Assembly: GCA_021186555.1 (NCBI GenBank)
Contig: JAJKFL010000002.1
Span: 8,817,001 to 8,881,000 of the forward strand
DNA: 64,000 nucleotides
From: Reticulitermes speratus
Taxonomy: Eukaryota > Arthropoda > Insecta > Blattodea > Rhinotermitidae
Direction: 5' to 3'
This document shows positions 1 through 11,575 of this stretch, piece by piece (the first letter of the stretch is position 1; each line of letters opens with the position of its first letter). The notes under the pieces are model-generated. The model made no database searches. It saw nothing but the letters and a program-made list of their open reading frames with translations, and was not told the DNA's origin. The translations under genes and the position numbers were made by a program.

Positions 1-468
1 TCTGTCTGTATGTCTGTCTGTCCGTCTGTTTGCATGGAACAACTCAGCTCCTACTGGACGGATTTTCATTAAACTTGATATTTGAGGATTTTTCGAAAAA
101 CCTGTCGAGGGAATTCAAGTTTCTTTAAAATCTGATGAGGATAACGGGTACTTTACATGAAGACATATGTACATTTATGATAATATCTCGCTCAATTCTT
201 CTTAGAATGAGAAATATTTCAGACAAAAGTTGCGGAGAAAATCAAAGCACACATTTTATGTTCAATAATGTTTTTCCGAAAGTCGTGCCGTTTATGAGAT
301 AATGTGGAAAAATATGGTAGAGCCAGATGGGTCACAGATGACAATATAATACGACGCATGCGCTTTGCATGCTGGTTAGCTAGGGCTACAAATACACACT
401 CAGAATATGTAATACTTATTGCTTTTCCACGGCAAAAATTGTTTCGCGAACGCGCCTCATTTTACATT
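1..468 (+). repeat. ~500-bp interspersed repeat with short terminal inverted repeats, copy 1
   Basis: This copy has the opposite orientation to copies at 30.5, 39.9 and 51.1 kb. It is cut by the window start: the outer TIR end is missing, and the copy begins in a TCTG/TCCG-rich stretch. The inner end reads GCGAACGCGCCTC, matching the inverted terminus of the other copies. There is no coding capacity. A SINE follows the terminus. Confidence 0.6.
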
Positions 469-485
469 ATACCTACATTGCCTGT

Positions 486-767
486 GTGGGCCGGGATAGC
501 GCAGTCGGTATAGCGACTCGCTATGAGCTGGACGGTCCGGGGATCGAATCCCGGTGGAGGCGAGATTTTGTATACCCGTCCAGACCGGCCCTGGGGCCTA
601 CCCAGCCTCCTGTACAATGGGTACCGGGTCATTCCCGGGGGTAAAGCGGCCGGGCGTGACGTTGACCACCCACCCCCATCTAGCGCCGAGGTTAAAGAAA
701 GAGTAGAGCTATACCTCTACTTCCCCTCTGGGCCTTCATGGTCTGTTGTAGGGTGAACTTTACCTTT
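486..767 (+). mobile_element. SINE family 1, near full length, with TSD
   Basis: This is a tRNA-derived SINE. The head GGCCGGGATAGCGCAGTCGG carries an A-box-like segment and GGGATCGAATCCCGG matches a B box. A roughly 200-bp body follows, ending in a CTTTACCTTTTACC-type tail. Flanks are a perfect 16-bp target-site duplication, TACCTACATTGCCTGT (470-485 and 768-783). The short ORFs here are SINE reading frames, not genes. Confidence 0.85.
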
Positions 768-969
768 TACCTACATTGCCTGTCTTGTTCCTATATCCTT
801 CACGTTCGTATTTTATTAAACATTGTATTATTTCACTCAATAATATGGCGTCGAACAATATAAGGCACCAGCTTCTTATACTGTGGACTGCTTACAGCTT
901 CGTTAAATTACCATACACAATAAATAAATAAAAAAATAAATAAAATATTGACCTTCGGAAGTGACTAAT

Positions 970-1190
970 CGACGGCCTGGAGACCGAGGAATCGAGTTTC
1001 GATTGCCTGTAAGGTCAGTGGTTTTTATCTTTTCAGAAGGTTCCAGATCGACTCCGGATTACACTCTCCCTTCTATTTAATAGAAAATGGAGGATTGTTT
1101 GCCCGGAAGTAGAGCGGTCATGGCGTGAAGCTGACCACCCAGTTGATCTAGTGCTGAGGTTACGAATACTTAGCTCTGTACTAAACACTC
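970..1190 (+). mobile_element. SINE family 1, old diverged copy
   Basis: Body landmarks are in order but heavily mutated: tRNA-like GAATCGAGTTTCGATTGCC, CCCGGAAGTAGAGCGG, a GAAGCTGACCACC block, and a GTGCTGAGGTTACGAATA-like stretch. Confidence 0.5.
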
Positions 1191-1855
1191 CATATTGTTT
1201 CATGGTTTAGCGTGTAATTACGTGGAGGAAAAACTTTTTCCACTTCTGCATGCATTTCGGCCAAATATAGACGTAATAAAAAGCCAAAAAACATGAAAAG
1301 ACTAATGGACTTTTTCCACCTATAAACATTTTCACGAATGTTGAAATTCAATACGAAAGACTTCCACGAACATTGTCAGTCCATTGCGGTTTTCACCCAT
1401 TTTGATCAGAAGAAAGTCTGCTTTTACAAAAGGCCACAAATGGATTTTATAAACAAAATGTATTCCTATGTTATAAACCCGCAATGAAATGCTGTCGAAA
1501 TATGATAAGAGGGATCTGTGCATAACCTTATGGCCGTTCCAATGTTTAGCTCCATGGAGCAGTAACAAAACCTGCTTTATACAAACCAGAAGTGGACTTT
1601 TCCATGTATATCACAGACCCTTCCAGGTATTTTGTTGTAATTTGATACTGTGCGCCATTATGCCGTTAAAACGTTGCTTGCTGTTTTCATTTACTGCAGT
1701 TTTTCCCGGAATATCCTTTTTTTAAACCGGCAGAAAGTAAGCTTAATCAACAGCAAAGAATGCCTTTGGTAATTTTGTGTAAGCCTACTACATTATGGAG
1801 TACATGCTTGGCAGTTTTGTTTAGGCGCATTAAATGACAGAGTACAAACTTCCCA
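1191..1855. other. No gene seen
   Basis: AT-rich sequence with short ORFs on both strands that have no recognisable family. The recurring GTGGAAAA / GGACTTTTCCA text hints at old repeat. Confidence 0.5.
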
Positions 1856-2708
1856 ATTTTGTTAGGCTTACTGTGCTATCAAGTACATAATTTTGTTAGG
1901 CTTACTGTGGTATCAAGTACATAATTTTGTTAGGCTTACTGTGCTATCAAGTACATAATTTTGTTAGGCTTACTGTGCTATCAAGTACATAATTTTGTTG
2001 GGCTTACTGTGCTATCAAATACATAATTTTGTTAGGCTTACTGTGCTATCAAGTACATAATTTTGTTAGGCTTACTGTGCTATCAAGTACATAATTTTGT
2101 TAGGCTTACTGTGCTATCAAGTACATAATTTTGTTAGGCTTACTGTGCTATCAAGTACATAATTTTGTTAGGCTTACTGTGGTATCAAGTACATAATTTT
2201 GTTAGGCTTACTGTGGTATCAAGTACATAATTTTGTTAGGCTTACTGTGGTATCAAGTACATAATTTTGTTAGGCTTACTGTGCTATCAAGTACATAATT
2301 TTGTTAGGCTTACTGTGCTATCAAGTACATAATTTTGTTAGGCTTACTGTGCTATCAAGTACATAATTTTGTTGGGCTTACTGTGCTATCAAGTACATAA
2401 TTTTGTTGGGCTTACTGTGCTATCAAGTACATAATTTTGTTGGGCTTACTGTGCTATCAAATACTAATTTTGTTAGGCTTACTGTGCTATCAAGTACATA
2501 ATAATTTTTTTGGGCTTACTGTGCTATCAAGTACATAATTTTGTTGGGCTTACTGTGCTATCAAGTACTTAATTTTTTTAGGCTTACTGTGCTATCAAGT
2601 ACATAATTTTTTTGGGCTTACTGTGCTATCAAGTACATAATTTTGTTGGGCTTACTGTGCTATCAAGTACATAATTTTGTTGGGCTTACTGTGCTATCAA
2701 GTACATAA
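1856..2708. repeat. 34-bp minisatellite, about 25 copies
   Basis: The unit reads ATAATTTTGTTAGGCTTACT followed by GTGCTATCAAGTAC. Variants are GTGGTATC, TTGGGC and small indels. The variants occur in runs (TTAGGC first, TTGGGC later), which suggests local unit duplication. A degenerate half-unit precedes the array. Confidence 0.95.
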
Positions 2709-3867
2709 CTTTCTACTTTGTTTCTGTTATTTCGTGTGCTTCATCTTTGGTACTAACAAACCTGTAGTCTGAGGCCTCTGACGGGAATTGTACATTTGTG
2801 TGTAAGTAAGCTCTTATATCATGTGTCAATTAAACTCTTCAGTTCACTAGACGATTAAAAAGAGAGTGGTTAAAATATGTACCACCTGGTTTAACAATCA
2901 GATACAGTACACTTTACACACAGAGTGAATTTATATGTTTTATGTAATTGTAATAAACGTTACTTTCTTAAACTACATCAACAGACTGCCTTTGTAATGG
3001 AGACGCACTGTGTTTTCTATTCGCGCACACGCAGAAGGAACTGTATATTTATGTATTATTTATTTTCTTATCACGTTTTGATGTAACGAGGCCCACACAT
3101 TACGTAAGACTGTAATTACAATTTTGAGCTCTGAGGGCATTATTGTTCTAATTCGGCGGCTTTTATTCTTCATTACGTGCATCTTCTGCCTACAATATTT
3201 GCATAAAACACACTTTAACTTCCAGAAAGTCTGTAACGAAGACCCTGTGTAAATTTACAGACAAAGTATGCATCAGCGAAAGCGTTGTTAATCCTTCTGG
3301 TGCCACGTAGATGATGTTAATACGATTTGGAGCGCATTGCACATCTTCAGAGTACCAAACGTAAAGCATCTTCGTATGTGTCACCCCAAAGGTACACTTG
3401 ATATACTTCATGTCATTATAAATGTGTACTTTATAAGGCTAACTGCGCGACCGAAGCTTTGTGGATGCTAAGGCATGCTTCTGTCTTCGCGTGGACAGTC
3501 CAACGTATACGGGAACACGATCGATGGACTCGCGTCCTCCGCTAATAAAAGCGACACAGTCAACAGTGTAAGCCCATAGTTTAATAAGCGAGATGCGGGG
3601 GTTACATGCTAAGCCGTGACGGCGTTGGTAGAGGTAGTGAGAGCGACAGCTGTGAATAATTGTTAGCGCCACATCTGATGACTTAGCTGTTGTTTAAACT
3701 GAAACCCGGAATCCTGCAATTGTCCCATGTCTTTCCTGCTTCCTACCGCAGGCTGTCAATGCGTACGGCAGCAAGGAAAGTTAAAGTGATGTATACGCAT
3801 TGCGGTGGATATCTTTGATGCGATTCCAGTTCTTATTTCTTTGTCTTTACGATTACAATGTTAAACT
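2709..3867. other. No gene seen
   Basis: Single-copy-looking sequence. The ORFs at 3190-3672 (minus) show no family features. Confidence 0.5.
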
Positions 3868-3879
3868 TTAATTTCTTAG

Positions 3880-4198
3880 AACGGTAAAGGTAAATTCCAA
3901 TCCTTATTTCGTTTCTTAGTAACGTATAGGTAAATTTCTCCCTATAACAGGCCATGAAGGCCCAGAGGGGGGGGGGGGGAGTCGAGGTACAGCTCTACTC
4001 TTTCTTTAACTTCGGCGCTAGATGTGGGTGGTTGGTCAACACCACGCCGCGGTCGCTTTACCCCCGAGAAAGACCCGGTACTCATTGTACAGGAAGCTGG
4101 GTGGACGGGTGCAGAAAATCTCGCCCCCACCGGGGTTCGAATCCCGAACAGTCCAGCCCGCAGCGAGTCGCTGTACCGACTACGTTATCCTGGCTCAC
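3880..4198 (-). mobile_element. SINE family 1, minus strand
   Basis: The tail faces the left end (GGTAAAGGTAAATTCC, then CTCCCTATAACAGGCC) and the tRNA-like head faces the right (GGGGTTCGAATCCCG reversed, ending near TACGTTATCCTGG). The candidate TSD is TTAATTTCTT at 3868-3877 and 4199-4208. It contains an internal run of 13 G. Confidence 0.75.
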
Positions 4199-4280
4199 TT
4201 AATTTCTTGGTATCAGTGTTTTATTATTTTTAGTCTAATACAGTTATACTTATTGTATTCACTGCAATACTTAATTCAGT

Positions 4281-4324
4281 CTCGCTAGACGTTTCGGCAA
4301 CTTATTTTGATATCATCATGCGAA
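4281..4324 (-). ncRNA. Hammerhead-ribozyme-like motif (single, degenerate)
   Basis: On the minus strand CGCATGATGA is followed by a weak hairpin, CCGAAAC, GTC and TAGCG. Short stem I CGC/GCG flanks the core. The first core C is replaced by A, so cleavage is unlikely. It resembles the motifs inside the palindromic elements. Confidence 0.3.
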
Positions 4325-5589
4325 ATTGCACTAAATGATAAATTGCAATGCATGTTTTTATTTAATAAATTGCCATACTATGCTATTAAAATTTGTTTAA
4401 GTGTGTCACATTGGCCAATATTCACACAGTATTCGATTATCATATAGCCGTTTTATGTTTGAAACATTGCAAATGTACGCTGTCCCTTCTACCTCACATC
4501 GACTTCAACAGTGCATGAAGCAGCAGACCGCTAAATGTGGAGACGTGCTGACCTCGTACTGTGAATTTGTAAGCTTCTGTAGAGTTGTTACTTTGCTTAT
4601 TATGCATTTGAAGTCAGTGTTCGGAAGGTTCTTGCCTGGTATTTTGTATTTGATGCAGTAATTATGTAACTAGTTTAATTTTTTTAATATAAATATTATT
4701 AGTTCGTTAAATTTGGCAACTGCGATATGTATTATGATATCGGTAAGGAAATAATCATATCTAGGGCGAAGAACGCCTACTTATGTTTGTCACTTGTATT
4801 GAAAACTGTAGTCCATCTGCCCTAGACGACTTTCAGCAAAATTAGATTCTCTAGGTAGCAGTTAACAACCCCATTACGTGCTCGACTCCCAAATGTCTTG
4901 GGAAATTATGTTTCACTCCGGTCTTTTTGTGTCACCAAGTTAAAAGAAATTCCGTTTCAGAAGTTCTTGCAAAAATTTAATTCAGATCCATGTACTACAC
5001 AATTGCATTTAGCAAGTTCTTGCAGCCGCTCAGTTCAGATCCAAGTGTTGCACAGTTTTAGTGCTACATGTCCAGGCTTTCCCTTTCTAAATCTAGCTTA
5101 TTCAATTTTGGGGATGCCGAGATAATTAATGGACTTAATTCGCCAAGATGAAACACGTTTCATACATACTGTTTGAATTGCAAGAAACTTGGAAAGTAGT
5201 GCCACGACGAGCTACATTTTCACGAAAATAAATATGAATACCAAGCCATTAAAGACAGCCCCAGATCTGTACTTTTTATTTTCTTACCGTAAATACGGCC
5301 AGGCTAACTTCTGAGGTGGGAGTAACATTAGCACCATTTAATGCCGAATCCTACAGATTTATATGAAAATAGATCTTCAAAAAAATATGAAACTATTTTT
5401 GACGTAGGCTTTATTGTTTTAGACAGAACTAAATCAAAATGGTCGAATGCTTAGTTGGCCTATTCCTGTACCGTATTTGGAATATTCCAGTTTTGAATTT
5501 CTTTTCGCAGTTTGGCTGCGCTAACTGATTTTCCTGTTAGTTTTCCTCATTCCTTCTTTTTAAAAGCTTTAAGATTTGTCTTTCACACA
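4325..5589. other. No gene seen
   Basis: AT-rich. Near 4980-5060 a short CAGATCCATGTACTACACAA / CAGATCCAAGTGTTGCACAG duplication is visible; otherwise nothing recognisable. Confidence 0.5.
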
Positions 5590-5990
5590 AAAGGAAGAAC
5601 AGAGACTAAGGGTGTTCGAGAATAATGTTGAGGGGAATATTTGGGTCTGACAGGGTAAAGTAACAGGAGGGTGGAGAGAATTGCATAATAATGGGCATCA
5701 GGATTTGTACTGCTTACTAAATGTTATAAGGCGATTAAATGAGGGAAGATGACATTTTCGGGGCATGTGGCGGAGAAGAGAAATGTGTACAGGCTTTTGA
5801 TAAGAAAACCTGAATGAAAGAGTCCACTTGGAAAACCTCGGCGTCAATGGGAGGATGATATTAAAGTGGATATTAAAGAACTAGGATGGGAGGGTCTGGA
5901 CTGGATTTATCTGGTTCAGGATATGGAGGAGAAATGGGCTTTTGTGAACACGTCAATGCTCGAAATTTCTTGTCTGGCTGAGTAGGCACT
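5590..5990 (+). pseudogene. Non-LTR retrotransposon, C-terminal fragment
   Basis: Across several frames and stops it reads like the 3' end of an insect LINE ORF2: MTFSGHV, RNVYRLL, then PLGKPRRQWEDDIKVDIKEL, a WIYLVQDMEEKWAFVN stretch, and LEISCLAE before a stop. The RT domain itself is absent. The copy is an old 5'-truncated insertion. Confidence 0.65.
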
Positions 5991-6186
5991 AGATCCGTAA
6001 GAAGGACTATGGGCAATGAAATTAGTTTGTTTCCTCGTACTCAACATAGGGTCAAAATGGCTGCTTTTCTCGTTCCTTCCAATTAACATTCATTAATCGT
6101 CCAGCCAGTTGATGCTCATTCTGAGCTGCTTAAGACGTTTTTAAGTAAATCAAAAGTAACTAAAAGCACTAAAGGAAAGAAGCAAA

Positions 6187-6340
6187 AAAAAAAAAAAAAA
6201 GCAAAGCAACCCCATTACAGGCCTAGACAGGCCCTGAAGGGTCCAGGAGGATTTGGGCTCCCAGATTTGTAGACAATCGGCACATGAAGGTGGTAAGGTT
6301 GTCAGCCTACGCACCGGCCGCCTTTACCCCCCAGGAAATA
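6187..6340 (-). mobile_element. SINE family 3, truncated, with 17-bp TSD
   Basis: A poly(A)-rich tail (6184-6199) is followed by the 3' half of SINE family 3 in reverse (CCATTACAGGCCTAGACAGG, then ACCGGCCGCCTTTACCCCCC). The flanks TAAAGGAAAGAAGCAAA at 6170-6186 and 6341-6357 are a perfect TSD, so the head was lost at insertion. Confidence 0.8.
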
Positions 6341-6357
6341 TAAAGGAAAGAAGCAAA

Positions 6358-7249
6358 GGGATGTATATATACAGAGTAAAACCTGTTTTAAAGAAACCCG
6401 TGAATAACGGAAACCTGTATTTGTCGGAAAAGTTTTGCAGTTCCGGGTGTCTGGGCTTCCTAGGGTCCAAACTTCGAATACCTCTACGAAAAGGAACCTT
6501 TCTGAAGGGGGAAAAATTCGATCCCTTGCGGTTCCGTTACATACCGGTTTCACTGTATTTGTTTTTCCTTTCATGGCGCTGTAATGAAATCTGAGGGTTA
6601 GGTATGTGAAAGATGGTGTTGATGTAAGACGTATACATAGATAAAAACTCAATATGGGCCACTGGTTACATGCTATGGTAAAAAAGATGAAGACGGTAAA
6701 CACCCTGGATAGTATTTTGAGAAACTTTATGGCAAGGTTGTTGGAAGATAAGAGAGTAAAGACTTGCTTATTCTTCCATACAAATGGAAATGATAGACGG
6801 AGAAAGAGAAAAAGTTTAACGTAGTCGCAAGTTATACACAAAATATGTATCAGTAAATCGTATAATTGTCATAGACAGGTCATAAATTCAAGTATTTGAA
6901 GGGAGCCACATGTTTCTCCCACATCGTTTGTTTGTGCGTTTCTGTTGAAATTGTGAGACCCTACAAACGTCGTTTCACAGCACAGAATGGCAGCTGTCAT
7001 ATTGTGTTGAAGTAAACTGGCTTCATTTGCCAGCTGACGCTTTTGGAATTTTCCCTTATATAATGCATTTGTGGCAGGCCGGTAACGAAAAATCTGTTCG
7101 TCTGTCCGCATATAACAACTCAGTTAGTTCTCAATTAATTTTCGTGAAGTTTTATACTGGGGAGTTCTACTAAAATATGTCGACACCTTCCAGTTTTGAG
7201 TAAAATTGGGCAAAATTCAAGCCGAGTATTTTCAGGAAGAGGGTTAGGA
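6358..7249. other. No gene seen; repeat-like tail
   Basis: The 179-codon minus-strand ORF here starts inside SINE sequence and has no family features. Around 7080-7180, TCTGTTCGTCTGTCCGCATA and following text resemble the end of the ~500-bp MITE-like repeat. Confidence 0.45.
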
Positions 7250-7400
7250 AAGTGATAAGTGAAGTGAAGTGAAGTGAAGTGAAGGGTATAGAGGGTGGGG
7301 AAAATATCTAATAATACAGTGAAGTGAAGGGTATAGAGGGTGGGGAAAAATATCTAATAATACAGTGAAGTGAAGTGAAGTGAAGTAAAGGGAGGCAAAA
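7250..7400. repeat. GAAGT microsatellite with ~60-bp duplication
   Basis: Runs of GAAGT alternate with two copies of a GGGTATAGAGGGTGGGGAAA segment followed by ATATCTAATAATACA. Confidence 0.85.
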
Positions 7401-7514
7401 CGGGGAATGCCGTGATGTGTATATAAGTGTAGTGAAGTGATGGTGCAGTTGAAATGTGTGTGTATCATTTTTTGAAAACATGGAATTTTATTTTTGTATA
7501 GTGTTTGACTCATT

Positions 7515-7935
7515 GCTTGGTATAACGAAATTACTTTTAACTCTGATTCATTTACGTTAGGTTTTAGGTTAGGCTTAACAACTCTTTCTTTTTGCAGTAT
7601 GTGTGTTTTGATGTTTTTGTATTATTTAATTTGTGGGGTTTTTTTTGAAACGTGCGTGTGTTTTGTTTGTATTGTGTGTGGGTGTTTTTGTAAGGTGTGG
7701 ATGTTTTTGTTAAGGAGTGGATGTTTTTGTTAAGGTGTGGATTTTTTTTGTAATGTGTGAATGGTGTTCTAATGTGTGTACTTGTATTTACTGTATGTAT
7801 TGTTTTGTAATTGTGTATAGTTTGTATTGTATTGTTACTTTTATGTGTATTATATGTCCATTTGTATTGTGTGTACTAGTGTAAGGACTACTGCCACCGG
7901 GTGAAAACCCAATTGCAGTAAATAATAATAATAAA
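7515..7935 (+). mobile_element. LINE 3' UTR fragment with TAA tail, copy A
   Basis: This non-coding sequence ends GCAGTAAATAATAATAATAA. Just before the tail is a hairpin (CTGC..GGGTGAAAACCC..GCAG). A near-identical inverted copy is at 58322-58850. Inside are imperfect repeats of GTGTGGATGTTTTTGTTAAG. The layout is that of a non-LTR 3' end; the parent family was not identified. Confidence 0.6.
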
Positions 7936-9394
7936 ATTCCTTACACTTCACACGCATTTTTGTGCACGTGTCGCTGAATATTTACTGGATTGAAAGCAGT
8001 TTCAAACATACTTATTAGAGAGAAATCAAATTTTGTGTCTAGTAAAATTGCTCCGTAAACCTTACCGTTTTAATTATAATGGAACAAATGGAAGGAACAC
8101 ACCAACAGTTGTGTTAGGGATACGTGATCTTAAACATTTAAAGACTGAGATTAATCTGAACTATATTCAAAGCTTCAGCTCGTACCGCCCAGTAAACACA
8201 CTCCGTCTCGGTTATAAAAACCAGTCAGTGCTGTGGAAGAAAATAATCGCCGTTTTTTTGAGAACTATACAAAACACATCAATTCATTTTGTGGACAGAA
8301 AGTAGAATTTTATAATATTGAACCTGATGTTACTTCTAGTAACTACTGGGCTTCGAAGGTTAATATGACTTTTAATTTGTTCATTTGAATTCAAATAAAT
8401 TGAAAGACTTAAATTAAAAAAAGTAAGTAGACACTGTAGTATCACTCGGTTGTAGTGTTTACTTTTGACGTAATAACACTCACGACAGAACGACGCCAAT
8501 CTGGCCTGTAGCTGATTGCAGAGAGAGGTTGCGAGTGATGGGTCTTCAAATTGATAGATGTTCAAATATGCATCTAATATGTATTCGTAAATAGTATTCG
8601 CGTGACGCCATCTTTCCTTGAAACTGCTAACAACGCTCATCTCAACAGAAACGTCTGTTCCAGCTGCAGCGATGTACGGGTTACTTAAACGAAAGCTGAA
8701 TACCAGACGCAGCTCGGGATTATGGATCTTATGATGGGAAGGATATTGATACCGTCAACAGAAGCAGCGGTTTGCTTGTAGCTGAAAGCGGCATACAATT
8801 TACTGTCTTAACGTTTTTCTCAGTCCGGCTAAGTACACTGACAAAGGTCTTATGCAATATGAGGATATCTCAGTTTCATTCACTGTCAAATGCAGGCTGC
8901 TACATTGAACTGGCTTATTTTAGGGATGTAACCGTCTGACTTCGCCTTATTGCTTTCATTCTGTGTAGCTTATATCCAACGAAGGCTAGGCTCTCTTATG
9001 TTGATGTATATTGCGAAACCAGTTCTTGTGTTCCATTCCGTGGATTTTAAATTCCATACACATATACACTTCATCGCAAAATTATTTCAGGCAATATGCA
9101 GAAATCATGAAGTAATGAAAATGAAAAGACTCGCACAATCGCAGAACGCGAAGCAAAACACGGAAAATATATTGTCGGCTTCTTAATACGGTTTGCAAAA
9201 TCTTATCAGTTGTATTATCTAAGAGGTTACCACCATATCATCCAACAAGAAGAAGAAGAAGAAGACTTTTTCACCAGCTAACTGCATTTAAATTGAAGGA
9301 AAAGTCTAATGAAGTGCCACATTTAGAGCACAGGTTTTTATTGTGTTAAAAGTTTGACACTTCGGAAAATAGATCAGAAATACCTTGAAAGTTT
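7936..9394. other. No gene confirmed
   Basis: A minus-strand ORF (8284-8640) starts MSVVSSFKERWRHANTIYEY. It includes a possible donor GTGAGT after about 52 codons, but I recognise no family and no partner exon. The rest is AT-rich. Confidence 0.4.
9250..9269. repeat. (AAG)n microsatellite
   Basis: A short uninterrupted AAG run. Confidence 0.8.
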
Positions 9395-9745
9395 TGAAGT
9401 GTGGTGGTGGAGAAGGATGGGGAAGATCAGTTAGCCCGATCGTATGAAAGATGAATTATTACATAGAGTCAAGGAATGAAGGAACATCCTACGTATAATA
9501 AAACGATGAAAGGCTAACTGGATTGGTCACATCTCACGCGGAAACTGCCTTCTAAATCACGTTAGTGAAGGAAAGGTAGAAGGGAAGAGAAGGTGAGGAA
9601 GAAGATATAAGCACCTACTGAATAACATTAAGGAAAAACGAAGATACTGCAATTTTAAAGAGGAAGCACTAGATCGCATTATGTGAAGAACTTTCTTTGG
9701 AAGAGGCTATGGACCTGTCGTAAGACAGGCTAAGCACTGAATGAA
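9395..9745 (+). pseudogene. Non-LTR retrotransposon C-terminal fragment, copy 1
   Basis: Broken coding sequence with the segments RRMGKIS, ELLHRVKE, RNILRIIKR, KANWIGHISRGNCLLNH, EGKVEGK, KEEALDRIM and FGRGYGPVVRQA, typical of the C-terminus of an insect LINE ORF2. Several stops and frameshifts are present. A related copy lies at 19.2 kb. Confidence 0.65.
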
Positions 9746-10213
9746 TTACAACCATGTGTGGATAAGAATACTGGACTTTCCACTATGGCTGTAGAATTGA
9801 TATGTCAACCATGAATCAGGTACTAAAGACTACATACTGCACTACCGCCTTCAGGTTGCAAGAGCCTGGTTCTCTTCACTCCATTCTTTCTGCTACGCTA
9901 ACTTCCGCTTAGCCTACTTCTACTACTAGGCGGGCATTATCATGTACCATGAGATGATGCAATTATAATCGTCTAGACGAGTACAGCACGCTTTGATGTT
10001 TTGTTCGTCTGAATAACATAAAATCATATAAATGGAATATTACGTACATGAAGCCTAAATAATCAGTGTTGTTATAGACAACTGTTATTGAGGATTTATA
10101 ATTTTACTAGAGACCGGGCGGTTGAATTCAACGAAAATTGATGATATTAATATCAGAAATCGTCAAAAAACCAAGACCAACTAGATGCACAATCACTACT
10201 ACAAACTTTAATA

Positions 10214-10277
10214 GTAGTATTACATTAAACCCGACATGTTTCGGTCAGGTACCTGACCATCTTCAGGGGTACACTAC
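10214..10277 (-). ncRNA. Hammerhead-ribozyme-like motif, left arm
   Basis: On the minus strand CTGAAGA, then T, a GGTCAGGTACCTGACC hairpin, GAAAC, AT, GTC, GGG. Stem I can form between GTAGT..CCC upstream and GGG..ACTAC downstream. Compared with the canonical core there is one extra T before stem II. Confidence 0.5.
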
Positions 10278-10417
10278 ATTAAAATGCTATGTCCATATGT
10301 AAAACACACTTGAAATGTGAGCATATAAAGTCTAGTCGTGTATGATGTTTTTATAAAACACAGTTTTAAAGCCACTAAAAACTTTTATACACGGTCATAT
10401 GGACATAGCATTTTAAT

Positions 10418-10481
10418 GTAGTATATCCCTGAAGATGGTCAGGTACCTGACCGAAACATGTCGGGTTTAATGTAATACTAC
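10418..10481 (+). ncRNA. Hammerhead-ribozyme-like motif, right arm
   Basis: The core CTGAAGA is at 10429-10435, followed by one extra T and the stem II hairpin GGTCAGGTACCTGACC. GAAAC is at 10453-10457 and GTC at 10460-10462, so cleavage would follow C10462. Stem III is tiny (AC-AT-GT). Stem I pairs GTAGTAT with ATACTAC and CCC with GGG across an internal loop, a type I layout like that reported for Penelope-like elements. Confidence 0.55.
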
Positions 10482-10531
10482 TATTAAAGTTTTTAGTAGT
10501 GATTGCGCATCTAGTTGGTCTTGGTTTTTGA

Positions 10532-11562
10532 TATATACGAGATGCACGGTGAAAACAATATTAAATAAATCAGAAATCGTATTTGTTATATGTTGCCTAA
10601 TTCAGGGAAAGTCATTCGATGCTCAAAATATATACTACTTTAAGATTCATAAAGGAATTATTTAGACTGAAGAGCTAAGTTTACATGCTTCGTAAAATAA
10701 ATGGAGATTTTACTAATGTGTGTATATATATGCTTTAATATCTTTGCTATTCCATAAAAATTTACAGCTCTGCCTTTCTTATTAAGGAACTGTTTGGGGG
10801 AGAGTCGGTCCCTAACTGCTGCTACACACTGTGTTAAGAAAGTAATTTTGTGCCCAAGAGGTAGTGATGTCGGCCATATCAGTGTGGAAGTTCTTGGCAG
10901 ACTTGATGGAAAAGTTAAAACTTGCTCTATATTCTATAGACTTCTGTGCTGTTGAGAGACTTTTCCTGCGGTTTTTTAAAACGATATCTAAGTTTAATAT
11001 ATTCCTCTCATTTCTCAATACAGAAATCTTTCACAAACCACGCATTTAAAGAAATCCGTATACGTAGTTTGCAAACACGACAAAAAGGCTTCTAACTCTC
11101 TAAAATATAAATCACGTTTTACAGCTGATATTAACTGAATTTTACATGACGTATTACCTTTAAAATAATGGAAATATTGCGTTCAAACAAATGACTGTTC
11201 GCTATTTTGTGACCTACTGTGAGGACCTACTTTTATGCAACATGGTAAAATATGGTAATCTGGAATAGCGTCATTTCACAGATCTTTAAAATCCTGCTTC
11301 TGCAATTTTACTTTATAATCATCACGGAGACGTTAGCTTCTGTTAAATAAAAAATGCAGCGGGAATAAAAGCTTTTACAGAATTATATAGAATAAATGTG
11401 ACAAGTTACAGCAAAAAGGAAACGCATCTATTATAAATCTTTAAGTTGAAATTCGTTCAAAGTTTAGAGATTAGGTAAAAAGAAGGGACAGAAAAATGAA
11501 GTAAAGAAACACATTTCACAAACAGTGAATTCAACCACCATAACCTAGCGTCATCTGAAAAC
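10532..11562. other. No gene seen
   Basis: AT-rich with scattered stops in all frames. Confidence 0.5.
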
Positions 11563-11575
11563 TTTAAAGTAAGCA

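Larger units (their letters stand above)
10163..10531. mobile_element. Palindromic element with two hammerhead-like cores
   Basis: Arms 10163-10299 and 10396-10531 are nearly perfect inverted repeats (about 136 bp each) around a 96-bp AT-rich spacer. Each arm carries one complete hammerhead-type core, pointing outward. There is no ORF. This is the best-preserved member of its class here. A target duplication was not evident. Confidence 0.75.

Noticed and set aside
486-580. tRNA-like sequences with A and B boxes (also near 34.54, 37.49 and 57.78 kb)
   Set aside because: They are SINE heads: no clean cloverleaf end, continuous with a SINE body, several with TSDs. I call no functional tRNA gene.
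1856-2708. Possible CRISPR-like array
   Set aside because: The units are contiguous 34-mers without unique spacers, so it is a minisatellite. The same applies to the other arrays.
6302-6841. 179-codon minus-strand ORF
   Set aside because: It begins in a SINE copy, has no domain features and reads like low-complexity AT-rich translation.
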